Positions 1 through 7,866 of a stretch of 48,540 nt of DNA are shown here, piece after piece; position 1 is the stretch's first letter; each line of letters opens with the position of its first letter. Under the pieces are notes generated by a model. It was not told the DNA's origin. It worked only from the letters and a program-made list of their open reading frames with translations, and ran no database searches. A program made the translations under genes and the position numbers. Location of the stretch: NCBI RefSeq assembly GCF_014230055.1, contig NZ_JACHVA010000009.1, forward strand, positions 1 through 48,540. Direction: 5' to 3'. Source of the DNA: Puniceicoccus vermicola (GTDB taxonomy: Bacteria > Verrucomicrobiota > Verrucomicrobiia > Opitutales > Puniceicoccaceae).

Positions 1-1
1 G

Positions 2-529
2 TGGGGCGACGAAACGGCCATCAAGCCGGAATGCCATTTTCGAAGAAGCTTCTCGCCCAAAGGAGTCACTCCAGTCGTACGCCAATCGGCCAAACGTTTC
101 CATTCGAGCCTCATCAGCGCCATCAACAACCAAGGAAAAATGCAGTGGATGCCGCTGAAGGAGGCGATCAACTCCGAGACCTTCCTGAAGTTCCTCCGGC
201 AACTGGTTAAGTTCAGGAAGCGTAAGATCATCCTGATCGTCGATAACCTGCGGGTCCACCACAGCAAGCCCGTCAAGGAGTGGTTGGAGCAAAACACCCA
301 TCGCATCGAACTCGTATTCCTTCCAGCCTACAGCCCCGAGCTCAACCCGGACGAATACCTGAACAACTACTTGAAGCAGACCGTGACCGCAGAAGAAAGG
401 CTCACCGACAAAGTCGAACTCGATGCAACCGTGAAGGTGAAAATGTTCCTGCTCGGGATCAGAAAACATCTCGTAAAATCCTTCTTCCGTCATCCTGCGG
501 TCCAATATGCAGGCCTATCACCTATTTGA
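2..529 (+). CDS. IS630-family transposase, 5' part outside window
   Basis: This frame is open from the first bases of the window and carries the catalytic half of an IS630/Tc1-mariner DDE transposase. The first Asp is visible in WGDETAIKPE at the window edge and the second in IILIVDNLRVHH. The third acidic residue is in the family signature PAYSPELNPDEYLNNYLKQ. The protein ends FRHPAVQYAGLSPI, a natural-looking C-terminus. No ATG is needed near the edge because homology continues upstream out of the window, so the gene is cut by the window and not necessarily truncated in the genome. It acts by cut-and-paste transposition into TA. I could not identify a terminal inverted repeat in the roughly 245 bases that follow, which hold no convincing gene. 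Confidence 0.88.
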   Translation, partial: WGDETAIKPECHFRRSFSPKGVTPVVRQSAKRFHSSLISAINNQGKMQWMPLKEAINSETFLKFLRQLVKFRKRKIILIVDNLRVHHSKPVKEWLEQNTHRIELVFLPAYSPELNPDEYLNNYLKQTVTAEERLTDKVELDATVKVKMFLLGIRKHLVKSFFRHPAVQYAGLSPI

Positions 530-775
530 TTAGCCGAGTAATAAGCTGAACCGGGAACTCGAGAGATATAGATATCTTTTTACGATTTACGGTTAGGGTG
601 ACGACAAGCAGATCGTTTTCCCAAGGCATCATTCTTTGCGAAATTAGAGCCGATCGGCCAATGCTTCCGATGCCTTTCGACGTGCTCAAGATCTGAAACA
701 AGCAAGGGATGAGTCTAACTTGAGGAAGAAGGTTCCGGGGGAATCCCTGCCACCACTCCAAAGGGACCTCCGTGC

Positions 776-1702
776 CTAGAGCACGAGCCGTAGCACTGCT
801 TCTTCGACTGCCTCCACCGAAACATTCTTGAGATCGCCTTGCTCTCCCCGGATGGAGACATTCTCTGGTTTATCGAAGGGATATGGGCCGTAGAGTTTGG
901 GGTCCGTCGGACCAAAGACGGCGATGACGTGACGATCCATGGCGGCGGCGAGATGCATTGGGCCACTATCGTTTGCCACGACGACTGCGGCCTCACGCAT
1001 CACAGACGGCAGAGAGGCCAAGGGCACTTTCCCGCGGTAGTCGACGACTGTTTCCGGGAAATCTCCCTTTTCCGCCAGCGGTTCTTTCCCGGTGCCAAGC
1101 CAGCCGATCGTGCGATCTGGAAACCTTTTCGCCAGGGATTGAGCAAGGTCAGCAAAGCCCTGCCACTCTTTTTCCGCCCGTCGGCTTTCGGGGAACAAGA
1201 GGATAGATCCCGGAGGTGGACCCTCGGGCAGCTTCGGACTGTTTGGAAAACTCAGAGCTTCCGGATCCAAGTCGTAGAGGCCTAATGGGCGTTGGAACTG
1301 CCGGAGAATCTCTACCGCGTGGTATGGCGGTGGACCCGGCGGAATAGGCACCTTGACCCGATAGAAAAACTTCGATCCCTCACGGGCATCATAGCGCCCG
1401 ATCTTCATCTTGGAACGCGAGAAAAAGGTCATGATCCCGCTCCGGGCCAAGCCCTGCATGTCCAGAGTGACGTCGTAAATCTCCTTCCGCATTTCCCGAC
1501 AGACTCTAAGAAATCCGCCCGGACTCCGCTCGAAGCGAAGAACTTTCCGAGCCAGACCCGAGGCTTCGACCATTCCGGCAAAAATATCACGGGCGACCCA
1601 ATCGATCTCCACATCCGGAATCTGGGTTCGAATTCGATCCACCACCAGCAGAGCGTGAACGATGTCGCCAAAAGAGGAGGGCTTAATAATGAGAATCCGC
1701 AC
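776..1702 (-). CDS. glycosyltransferase family 9 (heptosyltransferase-like)
   Basis: This is a GT-B glycosyltransferase of family 9, the family of LPS heptosyltransferases WaaC/WaaF, which add sugars to the LPS core at the cytoplasmic face of the inner membrane. The N-terminus RILIIKPSSFGDIVHALLVV is the classic acceptor-domain start. The C-terminal donor-site motif is ANDSGPMHLAAAMDRHVIAV followed by FGPTDPKLYGPY. The GTG at 1702 is preferred because it gives the family start MRILIIKPSS. A TTG at 1741 would add 13 residues, and neither has a Shine-Dalgarno sequence. Length is about 308 residues, normal or slightly short. It is divergent from the acyltransferase-GT9 fusion at 1877, which suggests a small envelope locus with a shared promoter region. 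The exact sugar and acceptor cannot be read from sequence. Confidence 0.87.
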   Translation of the reverse strand: MRILIIKPSSFGDIVHALLVVDRIRTQIPDVEIDWVARDIFAGMVEASGLARKVLRFERSPGGFLRVCREMRKEIYDVTLDMQGLARSGIMTFFSRSKMKIGRYDAREGSKFFYRVKVPIPPGPPPYHAVEILRQFQRPLGLYDLDPEALSFPNSPKLPEGPPPGSILLFPESRRAEKEWQGFADLAQSLAKRFPDRTIGWLGTGKEPLAEKGDFPETVVDYRGKVPLASLPSVMREAAVVVANDSGPMHLAAAMDRHVIAVFGPTDPKLYGPYPFDKPENVSIRGEQGDLKNVSVEAVEEAVLRLVL

Positions 1703-1876
1703 GAACTTTCTCAATTTGAGGAGCACCCGGGGATTCGGCAACGAATAATATTCACAGCTTTGGCTCGGGGATCGAAGAACCTAAGCTGACCGTGCAATGA
1801 GGCTGCCCCTCCGACGAATGCCCAACTGTCAAAATTTAGGTTGGAGAGGCGGACGGGTTCAGGTTGGATAGCGACA

Positions 1877-3772
1877 ATGTTTCTCCTCGTCCGAGTCTTA
1901 TCTTTTCTTGTTCGCATTCTTCCTGATTTTATCCTTCAGGGGATCTGTCTGGGGCTCGGCATGTTCCTCTATCTCCTCAAATCGAAGAGGAGGATCGTCA
2001 TGTCCAACTTGGCGCACATCTATCCGGATCTCTCGGAGAAGGAACTTCGCCGCCTGGCCCGAAAGAATTGCATTTTGACAATCGAGATGGGTCTCTTCGC
2101 CCTCGCCTCGCCCGGGTTCGACTCCACCAGCATCCACAAACGCTTGAAGTTCGGAGAGGACTTTGAGGAAAACTACCACCGAGTCGCCGGGACCTCACCG
2201 ATGCTCATCCTCCTCCCCCACAACTATCTCAACGAGATGGTCATTTTCACCCCCAACATGCTGGGCTTGGAGAAAAAGAAAGCGGCCGCGATCTTCCGTC
2301 CCATGGATGATCCGAAGCTCGACGACTGGATCCGCCAGACCCGCGAACGGGGCGGACTGAAACTGCTCTCCCGTCGCGGCGGACTCGAAGCGGCAATTGG
2401 CCACCTCCGGGCCTGCGGCCACCTTGCGATTCTCGCCGACCAGAGCGCCGGCGATTCCGGCATTCTCGGGCGCGTCGGCGGCCGAACCGCTTCCCTCTCC
2501 CCTTTTCCCGATCTTCTGGTCCGGAAGTTTCCGGTTCAACTCGCTTTCGTCTACATTGAGCGCACTGGATTCTTCCGCGGAACCCTCCATATGGGGACTC
2601 CCAAGGATCGCGACCGTGAGCCTTCCGTTCTTTTCGCGGAATGGATGACCGAGAAACTTCAGAACTCCGAAGGCTGGGAAACGAACTGGCTCTGGATGCA
2701 CCGTCGGTGGAAGACCCAGCGTAAACCCGAGAAACGGCTTCGCCTCGAGCAAAAGCGCGGCATCTCCTCCGACTTCTACCCAATCCCCGACGACCGCTCC
2801 CGCGCCGACCGTTTCTACCTTCGCCTACCCAACTGGCTGGGCGACATCGTTATGCTCACTCCGCTGATTCGGGCGATTCGCAAGGCCCGGCCCGATGTCC
2901 GACTCACCCTCGTCTACCGTCCTCAATTTGAATCCCTGATCGATCTTCTTCAAATTCCCTGCGACGATCGCCTCCCCGCCGACAGCCGCAATGCTGAAGG
3001 TCGCAAGCTCTTAAAAGACAGACGTCACGACTACCCCGATACGGCCATCCTTTTCACCAACTCATTCCGCGGAGACAAGGAAATGTGGACGACCCGCGCC
3101 GAACAGAGGTTTGGGATCAATCGTCCCGGCAAACCACGCCCTCTTCTCACTCACTCGTGGGAGATGCCGGCGGACCTCGACGAACAGTCAATCCATCAAA
3201 CCGAACTCTGGAACCGCTTCCTGCAACACTTCGGTCTACTCGAAGAACCGGATACCCAACCGCTGAACGGCGACCCCGTTTCGCCAGACTCCTTCCGTAT
3301 CGGTCTATTCTCCGGCTCGGAAAACTCGCCGGAGAAACGCTGGGCCCCTGAGAAATGGATCAGCCTCGTCGAGAAACTCCTTGCTGAATATCCATCCGCG
3401 GACATCGAACTCTACGGCACCCAGGGAGACCGTGAAATTACCGAAAAGATTCTCTCCGCAGCCAATAACCCACGGTTAACCGATTACGCCGGAAAGACGA
3501 ACTTGGCCGAGCTCGGTGAACGGGTGAGAAACTGCCGTTTCGCCATCGGCAACGATTCCGGAGGCATGCACTTGGCCAATGCTTTGGGCTGCCCCGGTGT
3601 GGTCCTGTTCGGACCAACCAACCCCGTTCGTACACGCCCCGTTTTCGATGATCCCTTGGAGATTGTTCAGGCTCCCGATGCCTCTCCGACCGGGGGAGGG
3701 ACCATGGAGGCCATTGAGGTCGGTGAAGTTCTGGCGGCGACGCGGAAGCTCGTGGACGTCCCGGGAAACTGA
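1877..3772 (+). CDS. lipid A acyltransferase (LpxL/HtrB-like) fused to GT9 heptosyltransferase-like domain
   Basis: One uninterrupted frame of about 631 residues joins two LPS enzymes. Residues 1-290 (counted from ATG 1877) are an LpxL/HtrB-type late acyltransferase. They have an N-terminal hydrophobic segment (FLLVRVLSFLVRILPDF) and the HX4E catalytic dyad in LLPHNYLNEMVI (about H115 and E120), then ADQSAGDSGI and the NWLWMHRRWK ending typical of the family. After a linker, residues 310-631 are a family 9 glycosyltransferase with LRLPNWLGDIVMLTPLIRAI at its start and IGNDSGGMHLANALGCPGVV plus LFGPTNP near its end. An in-frame TTG at 1841 is possible; ATG 1877 is preferred because it begins the hydrophobic segment. 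Together with the divergent GT9 gene this suggests lipid A/core assembly. The fusion would couple acylation and core glycosylation at the membrane, which is inference. Confidence 0.88.
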   Translation: MFLLVRVLSFLVRILPDFILQGICLGLGMFLYLLKSKRRIVMSNLAHIYPDLSEKELRRLARKNCILTIEMGLFALASPGFDSTSIHKRLKFGEDFEENYHRVAGTSPMLILLPHNYLNEMVIFTPNMLGLEKKKAAAIFRPMDDPKLDDWIRQTRERGGLKLLSRRGGLEAAIGHLRACGHLAILADQSAGDSGILGRVGGRTASLSPFPDLLVRKFPVQLAFVYIERTGFFRGTLHMGTPKDRDREPSVLFAEWMTEKLQNSEGWETNWLWMHRRWKTQRKPEKRLRLEQKRGISSDFYPIPDDRSRADRFYLRLPNWLGDIVMLTPLIRAIRKARPDVRLTLVYRPQFESLIDLLQIPCDDRLPADSRNAEGRKLLKDRRHDYPDTAILFTNSFRGDKEMWTTRAEQRFGINRPGKPRPLLTHSWEMPADLDEQSIHQTELWNRFLQHFGLLEEPDTQPLNGDPVSPDSFRIGLFSGSENSPEKRWAPEKWISLVEKLLAEYPSADIELYGTQGDREITEKILSAANNPRLTDYAGKTNLAELGERVRNCRFAIGNDSGGMHLANALGCPGVVLFGPTNPVRTRPVFDDPLEIVQAPDASPTGGGTMEAIEVGEVLAATRKLVDVPGN

Positions 3773-4107
3773 GAAATTTCTGCTTAGTGACGACGCACCT
3801 GCAAAAGGCAAAGAGCCGCCAACCCGAGAGGCAGCAAAATGCTAAAATTTGACACCGTCCAGGCCAAGGGAACCAAGATACAAATAAAGATGGTCCATTA
3901 ATAAAGCTTATTCGCCCAAGACAGCAATCCCCTCCCACGCCTAACGACGGCCCCCTCTCCTTGTCTTTCGCCTATCTCAAGACCGAGTGGCAAGCAAAGG
4001 GAGGAGTCTGGTTTAAGATGCCCTCGGTACTCCGACTCCCATCCTTCCAAAGATAACCTTAAGCATATCTATCTAATTTCGATAAGAATGTACGGGAAAG
4101 GCTTTGC

Positions 4108-4223
4108 TGGAGCGCGGAATTGATTCATCTCCGCATGCCGCTCAGTTTTCTCACCTTGGGATCCGAAAAGGAGACCGTTCCAACGCAACCTTTCCAACGG
4201 GGCGGAATCAATTCCGCGCTCCA
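4108..4223. repeat. perfect 19-bp inverted repeat around a 78-bp core
   Basis: TGGAGCGCGGAATTGATTC at 4108-4126 is exactly complementary to GAATCAATTCCGCGCTCCA at 4205-4223. The 78-bp core has no coding potential. The element could form a long hairpin in DNA or RNA, or be the paired ends of a small non-autonomous element (MITE-like). No target-site duplication is obvious directly outside the arms. Confidence 0.75.
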
Positions 4224-4230
4224 TCTAAGA

Positions 4231-4261
4231 CCCGCGTCAGCGGGGGGTTCGAATGCCCCCC
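4231..4261. terminator. overlapping GC hairpins 3' of the carboxyltransferase gene
   Basis: Two adjacent stems are visible: CCCGC-GTCA-GCGGG (4231-4244) and GGGGGG-TTCGAATG-CCCCCC (4242-4261). They share G residues, so they are alternatives. They lie about 40 bases past the stop of the minus-strand gene ending at 4299. No U-run follows on either strand, so this is a terminator-like or REP-like structure rather than a clear intrinsic terminator. The first stem resembles the CCAGC-TGAC-GCTGG hairpin of the 7-kb repeat. Confidence 0.4.
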
Positions 4262-4298
4262 AAATCTTCAAATCGACCCACTAAGAGCCGATCGCTCT

Positions 4299-5816
4299 CT
4301 AAAGCTCTTCGACGCTCACGTCGTGACTCGTGCCGTTGATCGCCACCTTCATGCGGGAGAACCGTCCAGAACCAACCGGAGTAGCCGGGGCAGGAGCGGC
4401 CCCTTGAGGAGCGGCTGCGGCCGCAGGCTTTGCGGCGGCCGCGGGAGCCTCCCCTTCAGCCTTTTTCTTATAAAGGTTCTCAATCCCCTGCGGGAACATG
4501 GCCCAGATGACGCAGTGCTCTTCGTCGTCCGGATACCCTTTTTCGCGGAGTTCGGCGGCGAGCTGTTCCATGCGTGGCTTCTGCAGATCTGCAGGACGGC
4601 AGGTGATCGGGTCTTTGCCGGTCTTCTTGGCGGCCAAGTCCCGAACCTCCTGATTCACGGGCGCAGGAGTCTGGCCGTAGTAACCAAGAGCGATATCCAT
4701 GGCTTGCGGGGAGAAGTTCTTCCAGCGACCAAATTTAACGTTCAGCATGGCCTGCACCCCAACAATCTGAGACGTCGGTGTGACAAGGGGAATCCAGCCG
4801 AGCGCTTCGCGGACCACCGGGATCTCGGCAAAGACCTCGTCGAACTTGTCCTCCATCTTCTGCTCTTTGAGCTGATTGCGGAAGTTGCTGAGCATCCCCC
4901 CCGGAACTTGGTAGAGCAGCGTATCACTATCAACGACCTCATTTTTGTGAGCGGTGAAGTCGGAAAGCTCTCCGTACACAGTTTCGAAATATTTCCGAAG
5001 CTCGGTCAACTTCTCCATCTTTTCTTTGGAGTCATAGTCGGGCTTGCGATCAAAGCCGGCGAGAAGCGCCATCATCCGAACGGTATCGGGCTGCCCCGTT
5101 CCATTGGCGAAAGGAACGATCGAAGTATCGACCGCATCGACGCCTGCCTCAATGGCGGCCATGTAGGTCGAGGCGCCCAAGCCTGCGGTGTCGTGAGTGT
5201 GAATCCAAACCGGAATCTTTAGGCGCTTTTTCAGGCCGGAAACAATCTGACTGGTCACATGCGGAGGGATCAGACCCGCCATATCCTTGATGACAATGGC
5301 ATCGCAGCCCATATCGGCCAACTCTTCCCCCAGGCGGATGAAGGCTTCAACATCATGGACGGGGCTGGTCGTGTAACAGATAGTCCCATGAGCCTGCTTG
5401 CCAGCACTCTTGGCGGCCTCAATCGCGCAACGCATGTTCCGGGGATCGTTCAGGGCGTCAAAGATGCGGAAAATATCCATCCCATGTTTCGCCGAGTTCT
5501 TGACGAAAGCCGTGACGACATCATCCGGGAAGTTCTGGTATTGGACAATGTTCTGCCCCCGCAAAAGCATCATGTGAGGGGTCTTCGGAGCCGCCTTCTT
5601 CACCGCGTCGAGGCGGTCAAAGGGGAACTCACCGAGGAAACGCAGCCCGGCATCAATTGTGGCTCCGCCCCAAGTCTCAAGCGCTCCGAATCCGAGAGAA
5701 TCCAGTATCGGGGCGGCGGGCAGCATCTGCTCTGTGCGCATCCGGGTAGCCGCGAGCGATTGGTGACCATCCCGAAGAACAGTATTGTTGAAAATAACGG
5801 GTGTTTTGTTTGCCAT
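4299..5816 (-). CDS. pyruvate carboxylase subunit B / oxaloacetate decarboxylase alpha-type carboxyltransferase, biotin domain incomplete
   Basis: This is a 505-residue biotin-dependent carboxyltransferase that moves CO2 between carboxybiotin and a keto acid (pyruvate/oxaloacetate). The N-terminal TIM barrel has FNNTVLRDGHQSLAATRM, the metal-binding HTHDT (about 206-210) and the probable carboxylated lysine in VIKDMAGL (K177). The carboxyltransferase PYC_OADA domain runs to about residue 440. An Ala/Pro-rich linker (about 455-480) then leads to RMKVAINGTSHDVSVEEL and a TAG stop. That last stretch matches only the first strands of a biotinyl domain. The EAMKM lysine region is absent, and I found no remainder in the other frames downstream. 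A separate biotin carrier would be needed, as in transcarboxylase 5S/1.3S systems. No oadB/oadG or biotin carboxylase gene is nearby, so pyruvate carboxylase versus decarboxylase cannot be decided. Confidence 0.85.
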   Translation of the reverse strand: MANKTPVIFNNTVLRDGHQSLAATRMRTEQMLPAAPILDSLGFGALETWGGATIDAGLRFLGEFPFDRLDAVKKAAPKTPHMMLLRGQNIVQYQNFPDDVVTAFVKNSAKHGMDIFRIFDALNDPRNMRCAIEAAKSAGKQAHGTICYTTSPVHDVEAFIRLGEELADMGCDAIVIKDMAGLIPPHVTSQIVSGLKKRLKIPVWIHTHDTAGLGASTYMAAIEAGVDAVDTSIVPFANGTGQPDTVRMMALLAGFDRKPDYDSKEKMEKLTELRKYFETVYGELSDFTAHKNEVVDSDTLLYQVPGGMLSNFRNQLKEQKMEDKFDEVFAEIPVVREALGWIPLVTPTSQIVGVQAMLNVKFGRWKNFSPQAMDIALGYYGQTPAPVNQEVRDLAAKKTGKDPITCRPADLQKPRMEQLAAELREKGYPDDEEHCVIWAMFPQGIENLYKKKAEGEAPAAAAKPAAAAAPQGAAPAPATPVGSGRFSRMKVAINGTSHDVSVEEL

Positions 5817-6020
5817 AGTGAGTGGAATTTAGGGGAGATTATGCAATAAAGTCGGAATATATCTAGAAAAAAATCTTAACCCAAACTGATTTCAGCAGAA
5901 ATTTTACTTATCATAGACACGCATCGCGGCGCTTAGCATGCGGGCCCATCTGAAGTCTATTAAGGCTAATTTGGACCTTGAAACCCTACAGGAAACGCCA
6001 ACGATCATAACATCTAGAAA

Positions 6021-6248
6021 ATGGAACGTAAAAACAACTCACTTCTCCCCTTTCGCCTCCCTCTTGGCCTCATTTCACTGGCCAGTTTATTTCTCCTTTG
6101 CTCTTGCGCCACCACGGCACCCAATGAGCCCGAGACGGCTCCCGGTCCAGACCGGGCTGAAATGGCCAAGCGTTCCGAAATCAAAAGTGAACTGAACAAG
6201 GTGTTTGAACCGATCGATGAAAAATCGGAACTCCTTGAATCTCGATAA
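6021..6248 (+). CDS. small lipoprotein, possible YnbE-like partner of YdbL
   Basis: The product is a 75-residue protein with a basic start, a hydrophobic segment (LGLISLASLFLLCSC) and a lipobox-like LCSC, so it is likely a lipid-anchored protein with the mature part starting CATTAPNEPE. The mature region is short, charged and ends DEKSELLESR. Sequence similarity to a known family is not clear to me. The reason for the YnbE suggestion is position: it is 18 bases upstream of a YdbL-family gene, and in E. coli the short lipoprotein YnbE is encoded next to YdbL (with YdbH). The two genes here very likely form one transcript. No Shine-Dalgarno sequence precedes the ATG. Confidence 0.65.
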   Translation: MERKNNSLLPFRLPLGLISLASLFLLCSCATTAPNEPETAPGPDRAEMAKRSEIKSELNKVFEPIDEKSELLESR

Positions 6249-6266
6249 CCTCCTATTTCATCTCGC

Positions 6267-6644
6267 ATGCGCAAAATTTTCCCATTCGCTCTTCTTCTCC
6301 TCACCCTCGCCTCCTCCGCTTTCGCGGCGGCCTCCGCTCAGGACATGCGCGATGCCCGCGAACGCATCATCGAGCGCCTGCCCGAGCTAGAGAACCTCTG
6401 GAACCGCGGCCTGACCGGTGAAAGCAACGAAGGCTACATCGTCGCCCGCTCATCCCTGAACAGCACCCAGATCGGGTGGATCCAGGCCGAAAACCGCGAT
6501 AGGGTCATCCTCTACTCGTACGTTGCCGAACGAACCGGAAGCGATCTCTTTGAAGTCTCCCGCGAACGCGCCGCCCTGATTGCCGAAATGGCCAAAGGTG
6601 GCCTGTGGATCCAAGACGATTTCGGAAACTGGAAACGGAAGTAA
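6267..6644 (+). CDS. YdbL-family (DUF1318) periplasmic protein
   Basis: A 125-residue protein with a Sec signal peptide (MRKIFPFALLLLTLASSAFA) and a DUF1318/YdbL-type domain. Matching features are the central segment RGLTGESNEGYIVARSS, then the NRDRVILYSYVAERTGSDLF region and the C-terminal KGGLWIQDDFGNWKRK, which parallels the family ending in a Gly-Trp-Ile motif. In E. coli, YdbL works with the YdbH-YnbE envelope bridge implicated in phospholipid transport to the outer membrane. A periplasmic role next to the upstream lipoprotein is a reasonable inference. No YdbH/AsmA-like gene is in the window. Confidence 0.75.
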   Translation: MRKIFPFALLLLTLASSAFAAASAQDMRDARERIIERLPELENLWNRGLTGESNEGYIVARSSLNSTQIGWIQAENRDRVILYSYVAERTGSDLFEVSRERAALIAEMAKGGLWIQDDFGNWKRK

Positions 6645-7005
6645 GCGAGCTTTCGATTTTGCCACCGGGATTACACCGGACAAGGCTGCGATGCCGTTAC
6701 TGGTGTAAACATACGGTGACCCCTCAAGAATATATCCCCCGCCACGCGGTAGGCTTCACTTCCGAGTCGAAAGGGTTCTAGTTGTTACACGGCTCACGCT
6801 TGTGGTTCAGCAACTATGGCAAGGGGTTCGGATTGACCGGAGGGGTAACCCGCCCCGCGAAGCGCCCCCCCTCCTACGAGCACATCCTTACGCACAAATT
6901 CCTAGACCAACGTTGTCCTGTAGGAGTATGCCAAAAATGGAGTGCGTTTTCGAGACCGTCCAGAGCCATAGGCTTGTGTGTAAGGATATGCCTGCGAGTA
7001 GGAGA

Positions 7006-7641
7006 GGAGTTTTCGATGAGCTGTTAAATCCTGACGAGCTATCCAACCTAAAACTCTTCCCCTGCTTGCAGGGGAAGTGCTTCCATCGGAAGCGGAGGGG
7101 TTCTGACCGCAACACGGGCTCTTCACTGAATTCAGCAACTATAGACTGTAAGTACAGACCTTCGGGGGGAACCTCCCCACCAGCTGACGCTGGTCCCCCC
7201 CCTCCTACTCGTAGGAGGGGAGTTTTCGATGGGCTGTTAAATCCTGACGAGCTATCCAACCTAAAACTCCTCCCCTGCTTGCAGGGGAAGTGCTTCCATC
7301 GGAAGCGGAGGGGTTCTGACCGCAACACGGGCTCTTCACTGAATTCAGCAACTATAGACTGTAAGTACAGACCTTCGGGGGGAACCTCCCCACCAGCTGA
7401 CGCTGGTCCCCCCCTCCTACTCGTAGGAGGGGAGTTTTCGATGAGCTGTTAAATCCTGACGAGCAATCCAACCTAAAACTCCTCCCCTGCTTGCAGGGGA
7501 GGTGCTTCCATCGGAAGCGGAGGGGTTCTGACCGCAACACGGGCTCTTCACTGGATTCAGCAACTATGACTGTAAGTACAGACCTTCGGGGGGAACCTCC
7601 CCACCAGCTGACGCTGGTCCCCCCCTCCTACTTGCAGGAGG
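7006..7641. repeat. three tandem ~212-bp hairpin-rich units
   Basis: Three near-identical direct units start at about 7006, 7219 and 7431 (periods about 213, 212 and 211). Each contains several self-complementary stretches: CCCCTG-CTTG-CAGGGG, GCTTCC-ATC-GGAAGC, CTGTA-AG-TACAG, CCAGC-TGAC-GCTGG and CCTAC-TC-GTAGG with flanking C/G runs. The units differ by only a few substitutions and one-base indels. Because the period is not a fixed multiple of three, the frames through them are not protein repeats. A diverged flank resembling the unit lies at about 6800-7005. A degenerate single copy occurs at 17854-17980. The array sits between the YdbL gene and the end of the ATP synthase operon. Confidence 0.9.
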
Positions 7642-7695
7642 GAAGTTTTGGAAGGGAAAAGCAGAAAAACCCAGTCAGTCCAGACGGCAACGCAA

Positions 7696-7768
7696 CTCCC
7701 ATCTCCCAACTCCAATCTACCATTCTCCATATCCCATCCCCCATCTTCTATCTCCCATTCTCCCCTCT
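7696..7768. repeat. degenerate pyrimidine-rich minisatellite
   Basis: About 70 bases are built from irregular copies of a CTCCCAT/TCTCCCA-like word (on the minus strand, GGGAGAT/ATGGGAG). It lies between the 212-bp array and the atp operon terminator. There is no coding potential. Slippage or a decayed simple repeat is the likely origin. Confidence 0.65.
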
Positions 7769-7804
7769 CGCCGAAAGGCTGATCCTAAAACAACCTGCCC
7801 CCCC

Positions 7805-7843
7805 AAAAAAAGAATGCCTCCCCTGCGAACAAGGGAGACATTC
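7805..7843 (-). terminator. intrinsic terminator of the atp operon
   Basis: On the minus strand, GAATGTCTCCC and GGGAGGCATTC form an 11-bp stem with one G-U pair and a 10-base loop, followed directly by a run of seven U. It starts 23 bases after the atpC stop. This is a textbook Rho-independent terminator and marks the end of the operon. Confidence 0.9.
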
Positions 7844-7866
7844 TCGGGAAAGTATAAAAAGCGGGT

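Larger units (their letters stand above)
3773..4298. other. 526-bp gap between convergent genes
   Basis: No convincing gene is present. The left 330 bases hold short, low-quality frames in both strands. The right third holds a 19-bp inverted repeat (4108-4126 with 4205-4223) and a G/C-rich double hairpin (4231-4261), described separately. The gap lies between the 3' ends of the acyltransferase fusion and the carboxyltransferase, so it probably contains transcription ends for both. Confidence 0.6.

Noticed and set aside
522-761. A 79-codon minus-strand frame after the IS630 gene.
   Set aside because: No domain, no good start context, and low-complexity composition; likely chance.
4240-4262. 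Possible tRNA T-arm (GGTTCGAAT between C and G runs).
   Set aside because: No D-arm, anticodon stem or acceptor stem could be assembled around it; it is better read as a hairpin.
4104-5222. A 372-codon plus-strand frame opposite the carboxyltransferase gene.
   Set aside because: Composition is Arg/His-rich with no recognisable domain; the minus-strand gene is clear.
6802-7452. A 216-codon plus-strand frame with internal peptide repeats.
   Set aside because: The repeat period shifts between 213, 212 and 211 bases, so the frame does not persist across units; the DNA is palindrome-rich and the frame also runs through the hairpins.
7006-7641. CRISPR-like direct repeats.
   Set aside because: Units are ~212 bp and identical along their length with no unique spacers, and no cas gene is near.
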